DNA from: Vibrio sp. CDRSL-10 TSBA
Lineage (GTDB): Bacteria > Pseudomonadota > Gammaproteobacteria > Enterobacterales > Vibrionaceae
DNA: 64,000 nucleotides
Direction: 5' to 3'
Assembly: GCA_039696685.1 (NCBI GenBank)
Contig: CP155566.1
Span: 3,038,001-3,102,000 of the forward strand
In this document: in pieces, positions 44,133 to 56,284 of the stretch
Layout of the letters: every line of letters starts with the position of its first letter
Numbering within the stretch: the stretch's first letter is position 1
The notes under the pieces: model-generated
The model's input: only the letters and a program-made list of their open reading frames with translations
What the model was told of the DNA's origin: nothing
Databases searched by the model: none
Translations under genes and position numbers: made by a program

Positions 44133-44342
44133 ATGATTGTTCCCTGGCAACAAATTGACCCCGATACATTAGACAGCCTGATCCGCGAATTCGTGTTACG
44201 TGAAGGCACCGACTACGGCGCGCAAGAAGTCTCGCTGCAGGATAAAGTCGATCAGGTCAGAGCCCAGCTGCAGCGCGGTGATGCGGTAATTGTCTACTCT
44301 GAACTGCATGAAACCGTCGATATCAAAACCAACCGCGCTTAA
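44133..44342 (+). CDS. yheU: YheU family protein
   Basis: 69 residues, [20 protein letters not shown] with [20 protein letters not shown], typical of UPF0270/YheU. Function unknown. Intact; a TGAGGT ribosome site precedes the ATG. Confidence 0.93.
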   Translation: MIVPWQQIDPDTLDSLIREFVLREGTDYGAQEVSLQDKVDQVRAQLQRGDAVIVYSELHETVDIKTNRA

Positions 44343-44435
44343 GCCATCACCCGATCACCGTTTCCGTGCTATAGTGTTTCGACTCAGGCTGTGAAATTAC
44401 ACAGCCTCGTTAAGGAATCAGAGACAAGGTCTGTC

Positions 44436-45306
44436 ATGTCAGCGAAACACCCAATTATTGCCGTGACCGGTTCATCGGGCGCGGGCACCACCACCACCTC
44501 AGAAGCCTTTCGCAAGATGTTCAATATGATGGACATCCGGCCGGCGTGGGTGGAAGGTGACAGTTTTCACCGCTTTACCCGCCCGGAGATGGACGTCGAA
44601 ATCCGTAAAGCACGTGAGCAAGGGCGCCATATCAGCTACTTCGGCCCTCAGGCCAACGATTTTGCCGCGCTGGAAGGGTTCTTCCGTCAGTATGGTAAAT
44701 CGGGTACCGGCCAGATTCGTCGTTACCTGCACACCTTTGACGAAGCGGTCCCCTACAATCAGATGCCGGGCACCTTTACCCCGTGGCAGGATCTGCCACA
44801 AAACTCAGACATCATGTTCTACGAAGGTCTGCACGGCGGTGTGGTCGATGGTGACATCAATGTGGCTCAGCATGTCGACTTTCTGATCGGCATGGTGCCT
44901 ATCGTCAACCTGGAATGGATTCAGAAATACGTGCGTGATACCCGCGACCGCGGCCACTCACGTGAAGCTGTGATGGACTCCATCGTGCGTTCGATGGATG
45001 ACTACCTCAACTACATCACACCGCAGTTTTCCCGCACCCATATCAACTTCCAGCGCGTGCCGACGGTCGATACTTCTAACCCGCTCAACGCCAAAGGCAT
45101 CCCGAGCCTGGATGAAAGTTTTGTCGTGATCCGGGTGCGCGGGATTAAAAATGTCGACTACCCGTACCTGCTGGCGATGATTGATGGCTCGTTTATGTCA
45201 CGCCACAACACCATCGTGGTTTCCGGGCGGTAAAATGAGCTTTGCGATGGAGCTGATCGTACGGCCACTGCTGGAACAACTGATAGAATCAGGAAAAATC
45301 GGCTAA
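44436..45306 (+). CDS. prkB: Phosphoribulokinase PrkB (apparent frameshift at 45219-45223)
   Basis: P-loop kinase of the phosphoribulokinase/uridine kinase family (GSSGAGTTTTSEAF near residue 13). Its role in non-autotrophic bacteria is unclear. The written frame stops after IVVSGR. GTGGTTTCCGGGCGG should be GTGGTTCCGGGCGG, after which VVPGGKMSFAMELIVRPLLE follows to residue 289, exactly the E. coli length. Starts at the ATG 44436, with AAGGAA some way upstream. Lies before crp, as in E. coli. Confidence 0.92.
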
Positions 45307-45367
45307 GGATGTCGCTTACTTTTCATACCGTGATCATGGGCACAGTTTTGCGTACATTATCCGGTCT

Positions 45368-45399
45368 CCAACACGATTAAAGTCAAGAAATCGTGTTGG
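45368..45399. repeat. 11-base perfect inverted repeat upstream of crp
   Basis: CCAACACGATT, a 10-base spacer, AATCGTGTTGG. It is about 140 bases before the crp ATG and is followed by As rather than Ts, so it is not a terminator for prkB in the sense direction. It could be an operator or an RNA hairpin in the crp leader. Confidence 0.85.
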
Positions 45400-45539
45400 A
45401 AAAAGGATACTATTCTAAACCGAAACACAAGATAACTTGCAGCAATAATAAAGTCCTCTTATTCTAGAGAATCCGTTGAATAAGGCTTCGCTAAAATATG
45501 GATAGCAGCAAGCGTACCCTGCAGAGGAAGTGAGATATT

Positions 45540-46173
45540 ATGGTTCTAGGTAAACCTCAAACCGACCCAACACTAGAGTGGTTTCTTTCCCATTGTCACA
45601 TTCATAAGTACCCTTCAAAAAGCACGCTGATTCACGCGGGCGAAAAAGCAGAAACCCTGTACTACATCGTTAAAGGTTCTGTTGCGGTACTGATCAAAGA
45701 TGAAGAAGGTAAGGAGATGATTCTGTCTTACCTAAACCAAGGTGATTTCATCGGTGAACTTGGCTTGTTTGAAGAAGGCCAAGAGCGTACTGCCTGGGTT
45801 CGTGCCAAATCTCCTTGTGAAGTGGCTGAAATTTCATTCAAGAAATTCCGTCAGCTGATTCAGGTTAACCCTGATATCCTGATGCGTCTTTCTGGTCAGA
45901 TGGCGCGCCGTCTGCAAGTCACCAGCCAAAAAGTCGGCGATCTGGCGTTCTTGGACGTAACAGGCCGTATCGCGCAGACTCTGCTGAACCTGGCTAAACA
46001 GCCAGACGCGATGACTCACCCGGACGGCATGCAAATCAAGATCACTCGTCAGGAGATTGGTCAGATTGTCGGCTGTTCACGTGAAACCGTTGGCCGCATC
46101 CTGAAGATGCTGGAAGAGCAGAAACCTGATTTCTGCGCACGGTAAAACTATCGTGGTTTACGGCACTCGTTAA
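45540..46173 (+). CDS. crp: cAMP receptor protein CRP (apparent frameshift at 46131-46135)
   Basis: Global cAMP-responsive regulator. The N-terminal cAMP-binding roll has [10 protein letters not shown] and [15 protein letters not shown] with the phosphate-contacting Arg and Ser/Thr positions; the C-terminal helix-turn-helix [20 protein letters not shown] is that of E. coli CRP. The last 13 codons are out of frame because GAGCAGAAACCTG should be GAGCAGAACCTG. Corrected, the tail is [19 protein letters not shown] and the length 210 residues. The AGAGGAAG before the ATG is a strong ribosome site. Confidence 0.96.
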
Positions 46174-46198
46174 GCCCGTACGTAAAACAAGCAAAATT

Positions 46199-46226
46199 GC
46201 AAAAGCCACCTCGCGGTGGCTTTTTT
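46199..46226 (+). terminator. Terminator of crp
   Basis: AAAAGCCACC / TCGC / GGTGGCTTTTTT, 26 bases after the crp stop. The A-run on the other side lets it also stop the convergent ast transcript. Confidence 0.9.
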
Positions 46227-46255
46227 ATTGTGTTCAGGACGCAAAAACAGGCTCT

Positions 46256-47050
46256 TTAGCGGCTGTCCGTACTTTCGAAAATCTTATCGGCTGAGGCAGC
46301 GACAAAGCCGGTGTACAATTTGCCATCCGGCAGCGGATAACGTTTGGCAAACTCGTAAAAACCGCCCGGGACAGTATAAGTGCCATCACTAAAACGTACC
46401 GCAACCTTATCTGCCATGGTCGAGGACTGTTCGAGTAACACCTGCGGCGACCCTTTTACTTCCCCGCCCGACTCATTGATGGTAAATCCGGCCTGACGCA
46501 GGTGATCATTAACCTGCTGCACTTCATGCAAATGCTTAAGCTGATTGACACTGACGGTGAAATGGTTGGCACCATAACCGTGTGCTGCCAGCCAGGAGGC
46601 ATACTCGCTCTCTGCGGCCAGCGCCTGATAATCCGCGTAGCTTAATTGCCATAACCGCCCGCCGAAGAGGAAATCGCTGCCCGTCAGCTGACGCTCGTCA
46701 ACCTGAGCCACCAGCGCCTGCACAATAGACTGCAACTGCGCTGAGCACTCTTCTACTTTCAACTCACTGATAAACACTTTCGGCTGCAACGGATCCGGAT
46801 GCTCATAATGTTTGGCAACCAGTTTTTTACTCTCAAACAGATAATCGCCGCACGCCTGATAACCCAGCTCGATAAACGGCCGGGCAAGAGTATCCAGGCC
46901 TAATGGCGCCAGATTGAAGGTGCGCAGGGCAATATGGTCATTGATCAGTGCTTCGTCTTCTTCCAGCAACTGATGCACCTTGTCCGCCGAAGGACAAAGA
47001 CGGTCAATGTAATCATTCCACAGAGATTGAAACAGAGCTGTTGGCGTCAT
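46256..47050 (-). CDS. DUF1338 family protein, possible 2-oxoacid dioxygenase/decarboxylase
   Basis: 264 residues of the DUF1338 family, some members of which are Fe(II)-dependent 2-oxoadipate dioxygenase/decarboxylases (HglS). Candidate metal ligands are the His in INDHIALRTFN, the His in GANHFTVSVNQ and the Glu in VPGGFYEFAKR. No signal peptide. It ends the minus-strand ast-type run, about 100 bases after astD, suggesting a role in amino-acid catabolism; that is inference from context. Intact. Confidence 0.8.
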   Translation of the reverse strand: MTPTALFQSLWNDYIDRLCPSADKVHQLLEEDEALINDHIALRTFNLAPLGLDTLARPFIELGYQACGDYLFESKKLVAKHYEHPDPLQPKVFISELKVEECSAQLQSIVQALVAQVDERQLTGSDFLFGGRLWQLSYADYQALAAESEYASWLAAHGYGANHFTVSVNQLKHLHEVQQVNDHLRQAGFTINESGGEVKGSPQVLLEQSSTMADKVAVRFSDGTYTVPGGFYEFAKRYPLPDGKLYTGFVAASADKIFESTDSR

Positions 47051-47152
47051 AACGCCTCCTTTTCAGCGCGCCAGCGCGCATTAGCGTTGACCGCCCGGCA
47101 GGGCGGCACAGTGATAGCGACTACCGGGCCGGCACCTGGCCAGCCCCTGAAC

Positions 47153-48611
<1,459 letters not shown>

Positions 48612-48645
48612 GTGTTACATCCTTAACTTGTCTTGTAAATGGGGT

Positions 48646-49665
48646 CTACTGGGCCAGAATCCGCACCCAGTCACCTGTTTCAACCTGCAGCGCCGAGGCG
48701 ACATCCGGCGCAATAATGACGGTGCCGCTTTCGCGGTTATGCGCCGCTTTCGCCGCCGTGGCACGAAACTGTTCAAATGAGCTGTTACACATCAAAAACG
48801 TCTGCGAACTGGAGTGCGCAGCCACTTCGACCTTAGCCCGCACCGAATCGCGCACCGACTCGATATTGCGCAGATCGCACTCGACTGAAGGACCCGCATC
48901 GAAAATGTCGACATAGTTGCGGCAGGTAAAGCCCTCTTTTTCCAGCAAGGCTAATGCCGGGCGGGTTTTCTCATGCACCTGACCAATCACCGCCTGCGCT
49001 TCTTTACTCAGCAGGTTGATGTAGATCGGCAGTTTGGGCATCAGATCGGCGATAAAGCCTTTTTTGCCGATCCCGGTCAGATAATCGGCCATGGTGAAAT
49101 CAATCGAGAAAAAGTGTTCCTGCAGCCATTGCCAGAACGGCGAGTTGCCATGCTCGTCCGACACACCGCGCATTTCGGCGAAAATGGTTTTGGAAAAGCG
49201 CTCCGGGTGTTCTGCCATCATCAAAAAGCGGCACTTCGACATCAGACGGCCGTTCAACCCCTGCCGAAACGCCGGGCGCAGGTACAGGGTGCAGATCTCG
49301 GAACAACCGGTGTAGTTGTTGCCAAACGTCAGTAACTTGACCACATTGTTAACACCGAGTTTAGGCGAAGAATGCACTATGGTACTGATGTGATAAGAGT
49401 AACAGGGCATGTCCCAGCCGACCGCCGCTTCGATGCCGGTGGTACCGGCCACTTCGCCGCTTTCGGAGTCAAAGCCAACCATCAGGTAGCCTTCGTCACC
49501 CGGCTCGGTCACATTGGGTTTGCTAAAGCTGTATTCGGAATGGGTAATGCGGTTGGTCAACAGTTCCTGGTTGACCGGCAATGAGGTGAAACCATGTCCC
49601 GATTCAACCGCGCAGGTATGCAGCGCGTCATAATCAGACATTGCAATGGGGCGAACAACAAGCAT
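48646..49665 (-). CDS. astA: Arginine N-succinyltransferase
   Basis: First step of the AST pathway: succinyl-CoA + arginine to N2-succinylarginine. 339 residues, MLVVRPIAMSDYDALHTCAV, with YHISTIVHSSPKLGVNNVVK, FAEMRGVSDEHGNSPFWQWL and the C-terminal CNSSFEQFRAT. Intact. It lies between astC and astD. Confidence 0.95.
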   Translation of the reverse strand: MLVVRPIAMSDYDALHTCAVESGHGFTSLPVNQELLTNRITHSEYSFSKPNVTEPGDEGYLMVGFDSESGEVAGTTGIEAAVGWDMPCYSYHISTIVHSSPKLGVNNVVKLLTFGNNYTGCSEICTLYLRPAFRQGLNGRLMSKCRFLMMAEHPERFSKTIFAEMRGVSDEHGNSPFWQWLQEHFFSIDFTMADYLTGIGKKGFIADLMPKLPIYINLLSKEAQAVIGQVHEKTRPALALLEKEGFTCRNYVDIFDAGPSVECDLRNIESVRDSVRAKVEVAAHSSSQTFLMCNSSFEQFRATAAKAAHNRESGTVIIAPDVASALQVETGDWVRILAQ

Positions 49666-49764
49666 CTATATTCCCTCCAGATGCAGACAGGCCAGCGCCT
49701 GTCAGCCTGATAACAGCACTGTATCCGCGCCATCTCTTGGCTAAGATACAGTGCTCCGGCTTGC

Positions 49765-50976
49765 TTAAACTAGCGTTGCAATTGCTTTATCCAGTCGTGC
49801 TAAGCCTTGTTCAATTTCTTGCTCTGTGATCACCAGTGATGGGGTCATACGCACCACAGACGCACCAGCCACCAGCAGCATCAGACCTTGCTGACCAGAA
49901 GCAAGCAACACATCACGCGCGCGGCCTTGCCACTCGTCGTTCAGTGCCGCGCCCAGCAGCAGACCTTTACCACGGATCTCTTTAAACAGGTTGTATTTCG
50001 CGTTGATCTTCTCCAGTCCCGCACGCAGCAGAGCTTCACGCTGCTTAACACCAGCCAGAGTTTCAGGTTGGCTGACGATATCAACCACCGCCTCTGCCAC
50101 AGCGCAAGCCAGCGGGTTACCACCGTACGTCGACCCGTGTACGCCCACTTTCATGTGCTGAGCCAGTTTGGTGGTGGTCAGCATGGCGCCGATTGGGAAA
50201 CCGCCGCCCAGTGACTTGGCGGTGCTGAGAATATCCGGAGTCACGCCTATGCCCTGGTAAGCATAGAAATCACCGGTACGACCGTTACCGGTCTGCACTT
50301 CATCAAAAATCAGCAGGGCGTTGTGTTTATCACACAGCTCACGCACCGCCTGCACAAATTCTGGGTTCGGCGACACGATACCGCCTTCGCCCTGCAGCGG
50401 CTCCATCATGATGGCACAGGTGCGATCAGAGATGTGTGCCTGCAGCGCTTCGATATCGTTGTAAGGCAGGTGAGTCACATCGCCCGGTTTCGGACCAAAG
50501 CCGTCAGAGTAAGCTTCCTGGCCGCCCACGGTCACAGTAAAGAAAGTACGGCCGTGGAAACCCTGTTTAAATGCGATGATTTCCGATTTTTGCGCACCAT
50601 AAACATCTGCCGCATAACGACGGGCCAGCTTCAGTGCCGCCTCGTTTGCTTCTGCGCCGGAGTTAGCAAAGAAGACTTTTTCCGCAAAGCTGACCTCAGT
50701 CAGTTTTTTTGCCAGACGCAGCGCAGGCTCATTCGTCATCACGTTGCTGAGGTGCCAGATTTTGTTGCCCTGTTCAGTCAGCGCTTTCACCATAGCCGGA
50801 TGACAGTGCCCCAAACAGCTTACGGCGATACCGCCGGCAAAGTCGATGTACTCTTTACCCTGCTGATCCCACACGCGTGAACCTTCGCCCTTAACCGGGA
50901 TGAATTCCATCGGGCTATAACAAGGCACCATCACCTCATCAAACAAACCACGATCTACTTTATTTTCCACTGTCAT
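49765..50976 (-). CDS. astC: Acetylornithine/succinylornithine aminotransferase
   Basis: Class-III PLP aminotransferase. In Vibrio a single such gene is thought to serve both arginine synthesis (argD) and breakdown (astC), so either symbol could apply. 403 residues with [48 protein letters not shown] and the PLP lysine in [15 protein letters not shown]. First gene of the minus-strand block astC-astA-astD-DUF1338. astB and astE are not in the window. Intact. Confidence 0.93.
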   Translation of the reverse strand: MTVENKVDRGLFDEVMVPCYSPMEFIPVKGEGSRVWDQQGKEYIDFAGGIAVSCLGHCHPAMVKALTEQGNKIWHLSNVMTNEPALRLAKKLTEVSFAEKVFFANSGAEANEAALKLARRYAADVYGAQKSEIIAFKQGFHGRTFFTVTVGGQEAYSDGFGPKPGDVTHLPYNDIEALQAHISDRTCAIMMEPLQGEGGIVSPNPEFVQAVRELCDKHNALLIFDEVQTGNGRTGDFYAYQGIGVTPDILSTAKSLGGGFPIGAMLTTTKLAQHMKVGVHGSTYGGNPLACAVAEAVVDIVSQPETLAGVKQREALLRAGLEKINAKYNLFKEIRGKGLLLGAALNDEWQGRARDVLLASGQQGLMLLVAGASVVRMTPSLVITEQEIEQGLARLDKAIATLV

Positions 50977-51396
50977 TACCCATTCCTTATCAATACCGCA
51001 TGCCTGGCAAAAAGGCTCTCCTTCCCAAAACCTTACTCATAAGATTTTGTGTTGCGTTTAAGCAGATGCAGCATTGTATTTACAAAATATTAACCAATTC
51101 AATAGTGAATTATTCTTTCAGCTTAGCATTTAAGCTCACAATCCTCACCACTCATGATTATTTATGCACCATGTAAACTCTTTTATGAAGTACTTTTTAA
51201 AAATGAGCGAAAAAACCTCATTTGAGCCCTGTATTCATCAGCACTGGCAAGGAGTTGGCAGGATGTGCGGCGCATAACTTTTCAGCGCAGAAAAAAGGTA
51301 AATTAAATGACGAAAATGTTAAGAAAAGTGATCGCGATCAGTAATCAGCCCGGCGAGATGCCGCCAGGCTGAGAGGAAAAAGAAAGGATTGCGCGC
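50977..51396. other. Control region between astC/argD and pabA
   Basis: 420 bases without a gene, between two genes on the same strand. The half near 51060-51200 is AT-rich and holds a promoter and ARG-box-like sequences: TGAATTATTCTTTC at 51106-51119 (minus strand AGAATAATTCA) and TGATTATTTATGCA at 51155-51168, which matches 11 of 14 positions of TGAATAATTATTCA. The remainder shows nothing clear. Confidence 0.45.
51073..51102 (-). promoter_or_regulatory. Putative astC/argD promoter
   Basis: Minus strand TTGAAT, 18-base spacer, TACAAT, about 97 bases before the start codon and directly beside an ARG-box-like AGAATAATTCA. ArgR control of this promoter would be expected but is inferred. Confidence 0.45.
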
Positions 51397-51975
51397 TCAG
51401 CGCTTGAGGAAATTAGCCAGCAACTCGTGGCCTTGTTCGGTTTTAATCGATTCCGGGTGAAACTGCACCGCATCAATCGGCAGGGTTTTATGCTGATAGC
51501 CCATGATCTCATCCACACTGCCATCGGCCAGTTCAGTCCAGGCGGTCAGCTCAAAACAATCCGGCAAAGTGCCGTTTTTGACCACCAGCGAGTGATAGCG
51601 GGTCACGGTGAGCGGATTGTTGAGACCGGCGAATACACTGCGTCCGGTATGCCGGACCGGTGAGGTTTTACCATGCATCACCTGACGGGCTCGCACCACT
51701 TCACCACCAAATACCTGAGCTATCGCCTGATGCCCCAGGCACACGCCAAGCATCGGCAGCTTACCGGCAAAATGCTCAATCGCAGCCAGTGAAATGCCGG
51801 CTTCATTGGGCGTACACGGCCCGGGCGAAATCACCAGATGGCTTGGCGCCATTGCTTCAATCTGTTCGAGGGAGATCTCATCGTTACGCACCACTTCAAC
51901 CTTTGCGCCCAGTTCGCAAAAGTACTGGTACAGGTTATAGGTGAACGAATCATAGTTATCGATAATCAGAAGCAT
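51397..51975 (-). CDS. pabA: Aminodeoxychorismate/anthranilate synthase glutaminase subunit
   Basis: Type-1 glutamine amidotransferase that feeds ammonia to PabB for p-aminobenzoate (folate) synthesis. 192 residues from [20 protein letters not shown]; catalytic Cys in [15 protein letters not shown] and His-Glu in [13 protein letters not shown]. The ATG at 51975 matches the family start; the frame runs on upstream without homology. Lies beside the ast genes, as in other gamma-proteobacteria. Confidence 0.93.
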   Translation of the reverse strand: MLLIIDNYDSFTYNLYQYFCELGAKVEVVRNDEISLEQIEAMAPSHLVISPGPCTPNEAGISLAAIEHFAGKLPMLGVCLGHQAIAQVFGGEVVRARQVMHGKTSPVRHTGRSVFAGLNNPLTVTRYHSLVVKNGTLPDCFELTAWTELADGSVDEIMGYQHKTLPIDAVQFHPESIKTEQGHELLANFLKR

Positions 51976-52116
51976 AGTGGCGTTACAGGTTAGAGAACAA
52001 CCCCCGCATTCTACAAATCCCCGATGCGGATTCAATCAATAAAAGCATTTTGCCGGTAATGACGGCTGTTTTTGTCCGCGGCGTGTCGCTCAGCGGCGGC
52101 GAGCGCTGCCATAAAT

Positions 52117-52136
52117 AAGGGGGCCTCAGCCCCCTC
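52117..52136 (-). terminator. Probable terminator of the extracellular nuclease gene
   Basis: GGGGGC / CTCA / GCCCCC with a T-rich tail (TTATTTAT) on the minus strand, 27 bases after the stop codon. Confidence 0.65.
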
Positions 52137-52162
52137 AATCACTTATGCTGCGCTTGATCGGC

Positions 52163-54764
52163 TCAGCGTGGCGCCTGACAGCGACCTTTGCCATGCGGCG
52201 AATGCGGACAACCCGCCGGATACATGCTCAGCTCCAGCAGTGCCGGATCATGGTCCGAAGCTCGGAAATGGTCCTGATACTTAGGCAGATCCCCTTTGAA
52301 ATCATCGCTGTAATCAAACAGCGTCGACTCCGCCGCATTAATATGCCAGTCCGTCGCATCGACGACGTGTTGACGCAAACTCGGGCTGATAAGGATATGG
52401 TCAAGTGAACCGACCTCATCGTTGTACGAGTAACTCCAGTTGCTGCGGTCACTCAGCGTCATCGCGTTCAGGTAGCCATAAGTGCGGGTAATGTCCGCGC
52501 CCTGATCACCGAACTGCTCAACACCGTTAATCCGGGTGTTACGGGCGGCGCGAATGGTTTTACCTGCTTGCTGCGGCGAGTAATCGGTCAGCACCAGGAT
52601 CGGGTCTTCCTGCGCATAAGAGTTGAGATCGCCGATGATCACTTTGTGACCGTCAAGTTCAGCCAGCGCATCCCCGAGAGCCACCGCTGCGGCGACCCGG
52701 AACTGTTCACATGATCCCTGCAGATCGCTGTCTAAGCCGCCCTGACCGCCCTGCTCCGGCGGCGCGGTATCTTCCCAACAGCTTGAACCTTTCGATTTGA
52801 AGTGATTGACCGCAACCGTAATCATCTGATTGCCACCCTTGACCTGGAAGGTTGGCGCCAGAGTGTCACGCTGATAGTTTTCCCCGTCTTCAATCACATT
52901 GCCCTGCTCATTAAGCACCTGCGGCGCGTGCTGGCTCGGCATTGCAATCACCCGGTTGTCACGCAGCTTGACCACTTTGTCACGGTAAATAACCCCGGTG
53001 GTAATCGCATCGCTGCCCACCGAGTCCTGCTGGTCAGTGACGCCATCATGATTAGAGTCCACGGCGACAAAACGGTAACGGCGTTTTTTATCGCCAATGT
53101 GCGCGTTAAGCTGGCCGACCAGCTGTGCAATTGCAGCCCCCTCGCCAAAGCCGTTATTCTCAATCTCCATCAGGCCAATGATGTCAGCATCAAGGCGCAA
53201 GATGGCCGCGACAATTTTTGCCTGCTGCACTTCAAACTCCGCATAGCTTTGCGCGCCGCGATTATCACCAAACGCGTTACTGTCGCCGCCAAACGGCGAG
53301 TTGAAATAGTTGAGCACATTAAACGAGGCAATGCGCAAATCACCTCGTTCCAGCTCTGGCTGCTCTGTGCGGGGCTGATTATGGATCAGATTGTCCTGAC
53401 TGATTTGATTGGTGACAATCAGACGATACTCGTCATAGCTGTAACCAATCACGCCTTCGAGACCAAACAGGGTGTCGTCAATACGAATATAATCCTCCGT
53501 CGAGCCATTCTGGTCGATATCGCTGCGGCCAAACTCAGGATAGTAAGGGATTTCACCATCTGCGGCTCTGGCATCTGACTCAACAAACAGACGACGCTGC
53601 GCATTGTCGAGGCTCTGCTGCTGCGCCTCACCGGAAACCGGCGACATGCTGCTGATTCGGCTGCATATTGACTCTTCCCTGCGCCAGTACCATGTTGTTG
53701 CGGCGCGCATCATAGTCATAACTGAAGGTGCGGGTGACGCGCATGTCCAGATCCTGCGGCAGGGTGACCAGCATTCCCTCATAACGCTCCAGCGTGTCGG
53801 CGAAGCTGTTGTCGGTGGCGAGCCTTTCAATCGGCTGTGGTCGCGGCGCTGCCTGCTGTGAGGTCTTCAGCCACTGCTGGTTTTCGACCCGCAGCTGAGT
53901 CTGCTGGTAATACTCTTCAACCTGCCCGAGAGCGCACACCACATCACCCGGCTCAAGCTGTGAGGCTGACTGACCGGTATAAACGAACAGGCCCTCCGAA
54001 GTATTGGGATTGTTATCATCCTCCAGCGCCTGCAGGTAGAAGCCGCGGCTCAGACCCGTGGTTACCGCACTGACCACGCCCTGCACATAATAAGACTGCT
54101 CAGTAATATACGGATAACCGTCAATAAACGGCGAGCGGTTACCCTCGCCCTGAATGGTCTGAATCGCGGTAAACTCAGGTGTACTGCCATTATCCAGACA
54201 GGCAAAAGCCTGCGTTGTGTCGCCGCCCAGTGAACCAAGTCCGGCTATCACATCCCGGCTGAGAGCCTGCCATTGCTGCGGCTGATAACTGGCCGACGGG
54301 GCCAGCGCATCGGCGAGTCTGACCAGGGTCTGGTCCTGAGCAAAGTAGCCACCGCCCATCTCACCCAGCACGTCATGCACACTGCCGTCAGCATTCAGCA
54401 GCGCCACAGGATCATTACCATTAAAGTTGATCACGCTGTTATTCGTCAGATCGGCCTGAGCCAGGATGTCGCTATTGGCGCCCGAGTTAGCGATCACCAG
54501 TACATCACGCGGCCCGATCTGCAACCCGCTTAAATCCAGCGTTCGATCCCAGTTGCCGGAACCGTTTACCGACAGAGCCAGCTGATAGCCATCGAGACTG
54601 GCGGGCTGATCGGACGTATTGGCGATTTCGATCGCCTTGTTATAGCTGCTGCCTTCCACGTATTGCGACAATACGATTTCAGCGTGCAGCGGAGCACTAA
54701 GCAGTGCTGCCAGCGACACGCCGGCAGCCGGATAAAAAACAGAAAACCTCGCTTGGATCGGCAT
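52163..54764 (-). CDS. xds: ExeM/NucH-type extracellular nuclease, Xds-like (apparent frameshift at 53634-53638)
   Basis: Secreted DNase. From the ATG at 54764 (GAGG six bases upstream) there is a signal peptide ending APLHA, a lamin-tail domain (IVLSQYVEGSSYNKAIEIAN, DVLVIANSGA), an OB-fold region (YYVQGVVSAVTTGLSRGFYL) and a C-terminal exonuclease-endonuclease-phosphatase domain (RIASFNVLNYFNS, ADIIGLMEIENNG, VIIGDLNSY, SDHDPALLEL). V. cholerae Xds has this make-up and degrades extracellular and NET DNA. Plus-strand CACCGGAAACCGGCG should be CACCGGAACCGGCG; corrected, HVAGSGEAQQQSL joins the halves to 866 residues. Confidence 0.9.
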
Positions 54765-55115
54765 AATCATCCTCGTCATCCATGATGTAACGTCAGTGTG
54801 AGTTTCATTGTGAAGTGTCACATTTACCGCAGTAACACCGAAAATTTCAGTTACCAGTGTTGTACTTAACGCTGTAAGTACAAATGTTGTGCAGCACGAA
54901 CATCGACCTGGATCTCAGCCTGCCCATCTAATGGTGAACCGAGGTCAAATTTTAAACAGCCTGAGTGACAATTGAGATGACGCTTAGATTAAGCCTTGAT
55001 TACACAGGTTTTTCGTCAGGCCGCCGGTATCTCAGCCTGCGTTCTTCCGGCCTGCCTGACGCAGGGCAAAAAAAGCCCCGGCCGAAGCCGGGGCTGATAA
55101 TTCTCGCGTTAGCGC
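54765..55115. other. Intergenic region between trpS and the nuclease gene
   Basis: 351 bases without a gene. It holds the trpS terminator at 55067-55096 and, nearer the nuclease start, TGTGA-AGTG-TCACA at 54809-54822. The latter resembles a CRP site but its half-sites are 4 rather than 6 bases apart. Nothing else is recognisable. Confidence 0.6.
55067..55096 (-). terminator. Terminator of the aroK-to-trpS transcript
   Basis: AGCCCCGGC / CGAA / GCCGGGGCT followed on the minus strand by seven Ts, 20 bases after the trpS stop. Confidence 0.92.
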
Positions 55116-56133
55116 TTACGGACGGGCAACAAAGCCGACCGCTTTGTAAACCTGTTTCAGGGTTTCGTAAGCACGGGCAGAGGCTTTCTCAGCACCTTCG
55201 CGCATTACGCTGTCGAGGTAAGCACGGTCCGCACGGACACGGTGGTACTCAGCCTGCACAGGTTCCAGCATAGCCACCAGCGCTTCGCCGACATCTTTCT
55301 TAAACGGACCGTACATTTCCACCCCGGCATACTGCGCTTCGATCTCAGCAAATGTCTTACCGGTCGCAGCTGCATACAGGCCCATCAGGTTAGCAATACC
55401 CGCTTTGTTCTGCGCATCATAAGCAATGCGTGGCGGTGTATCGGTATCCGTTTGCGCTTTGTTGATCTTCTTGATGATCGACTTCGGCTCTTCCAGCAGG
55501 GTGATCACGTTTCTTACGGTTGTCATCGGATTTCGACATCTTCTTGGTGGCATCCTGCAGACTCATAACGCGCGCATTCACTTCCGGAATGTACGGCTCT
55601 GGCACTGTGAAGATAGGCGCATCAGGGCTGTAGATGTTATTGAAACGGGTCGCGATATCACGCGCCAGTTCCAGATGCTGCTTCTGGTCACTGCCAACCG
55701 GTACCTGGTGGGCACCGTACAGCAGAATATCTGCCGCCATCAAAACCGGGTAATCGTACAGACCCACGTTAACATCATTGGCGTAACGGGCTGACTTATC
55801 TTTGAACTGAGTCATGCGGTTCAGTTCACCCATTTGCGTGTAACAGTTCAGTACCCAACCCAATTGAGCATGCTCCGGTACATGTGACTGTACAAACAGC
55901 GTGCTCTTTTGCGGATCAACGCCAACCGCCAGACAAATCGCCAGCGCGTCCAGGGTCGCTTCATGCAGTGCTTTAGGATCCTGACGGACCGTAATCGCGT
56001 GCAGATCCACCACACAGTACTGACAATCATAATCGTCCTGCATTTGTTGCCACTGACGTAGAGCACCCAGGTAGTTACCGATACTAAGTTCACCTGACGG
56101 TTGAACACCACTCAATACGATGGGTTTGCTCAT
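55116..56133 (-). CDS. trpS: Tryptophanyl-tRNA synthetase (apparent frameshift at 55509-55513)
   Basis: Class-I synthetase that charges tRNA-Trp. HIGH-type motif as [16 protein letters not shown] near residue 12-27, and KMSKSDDN in the second half. The break is seven codons after KMSKS: on the coding strand CGTAAGAAACGTG should be CGTAAGAACGTG, giving [20 protein letters not shown] and 338 residues. Single-copy essential gene in most Vibrio. Last gene of the aroK-aroB-damX-dam-rpe-gph-trpS run. Confidence 0.95.
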
Positions 56134-56284
56134 GAGAATGATTTCCTTGTTACTTAAAATGAGATAAGACAGAACAAATCTGAGATAACACCCGCCGGGC
56201 TACTGCTGGCAGGTGTCAATTCGAAAACAGTAATTCAGCAGTGTACTCATTAACGAGTATTTTGCCAGAGAAGATTGCCAACTT

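Noticed and set aside
54809..54822. CRP-binding site upstream of the nuclease gene
   Set aside because: The half-sites TGTGA and TCACA are 4 bases apart; CRP needs 6. Kept only as a low-interest observation.
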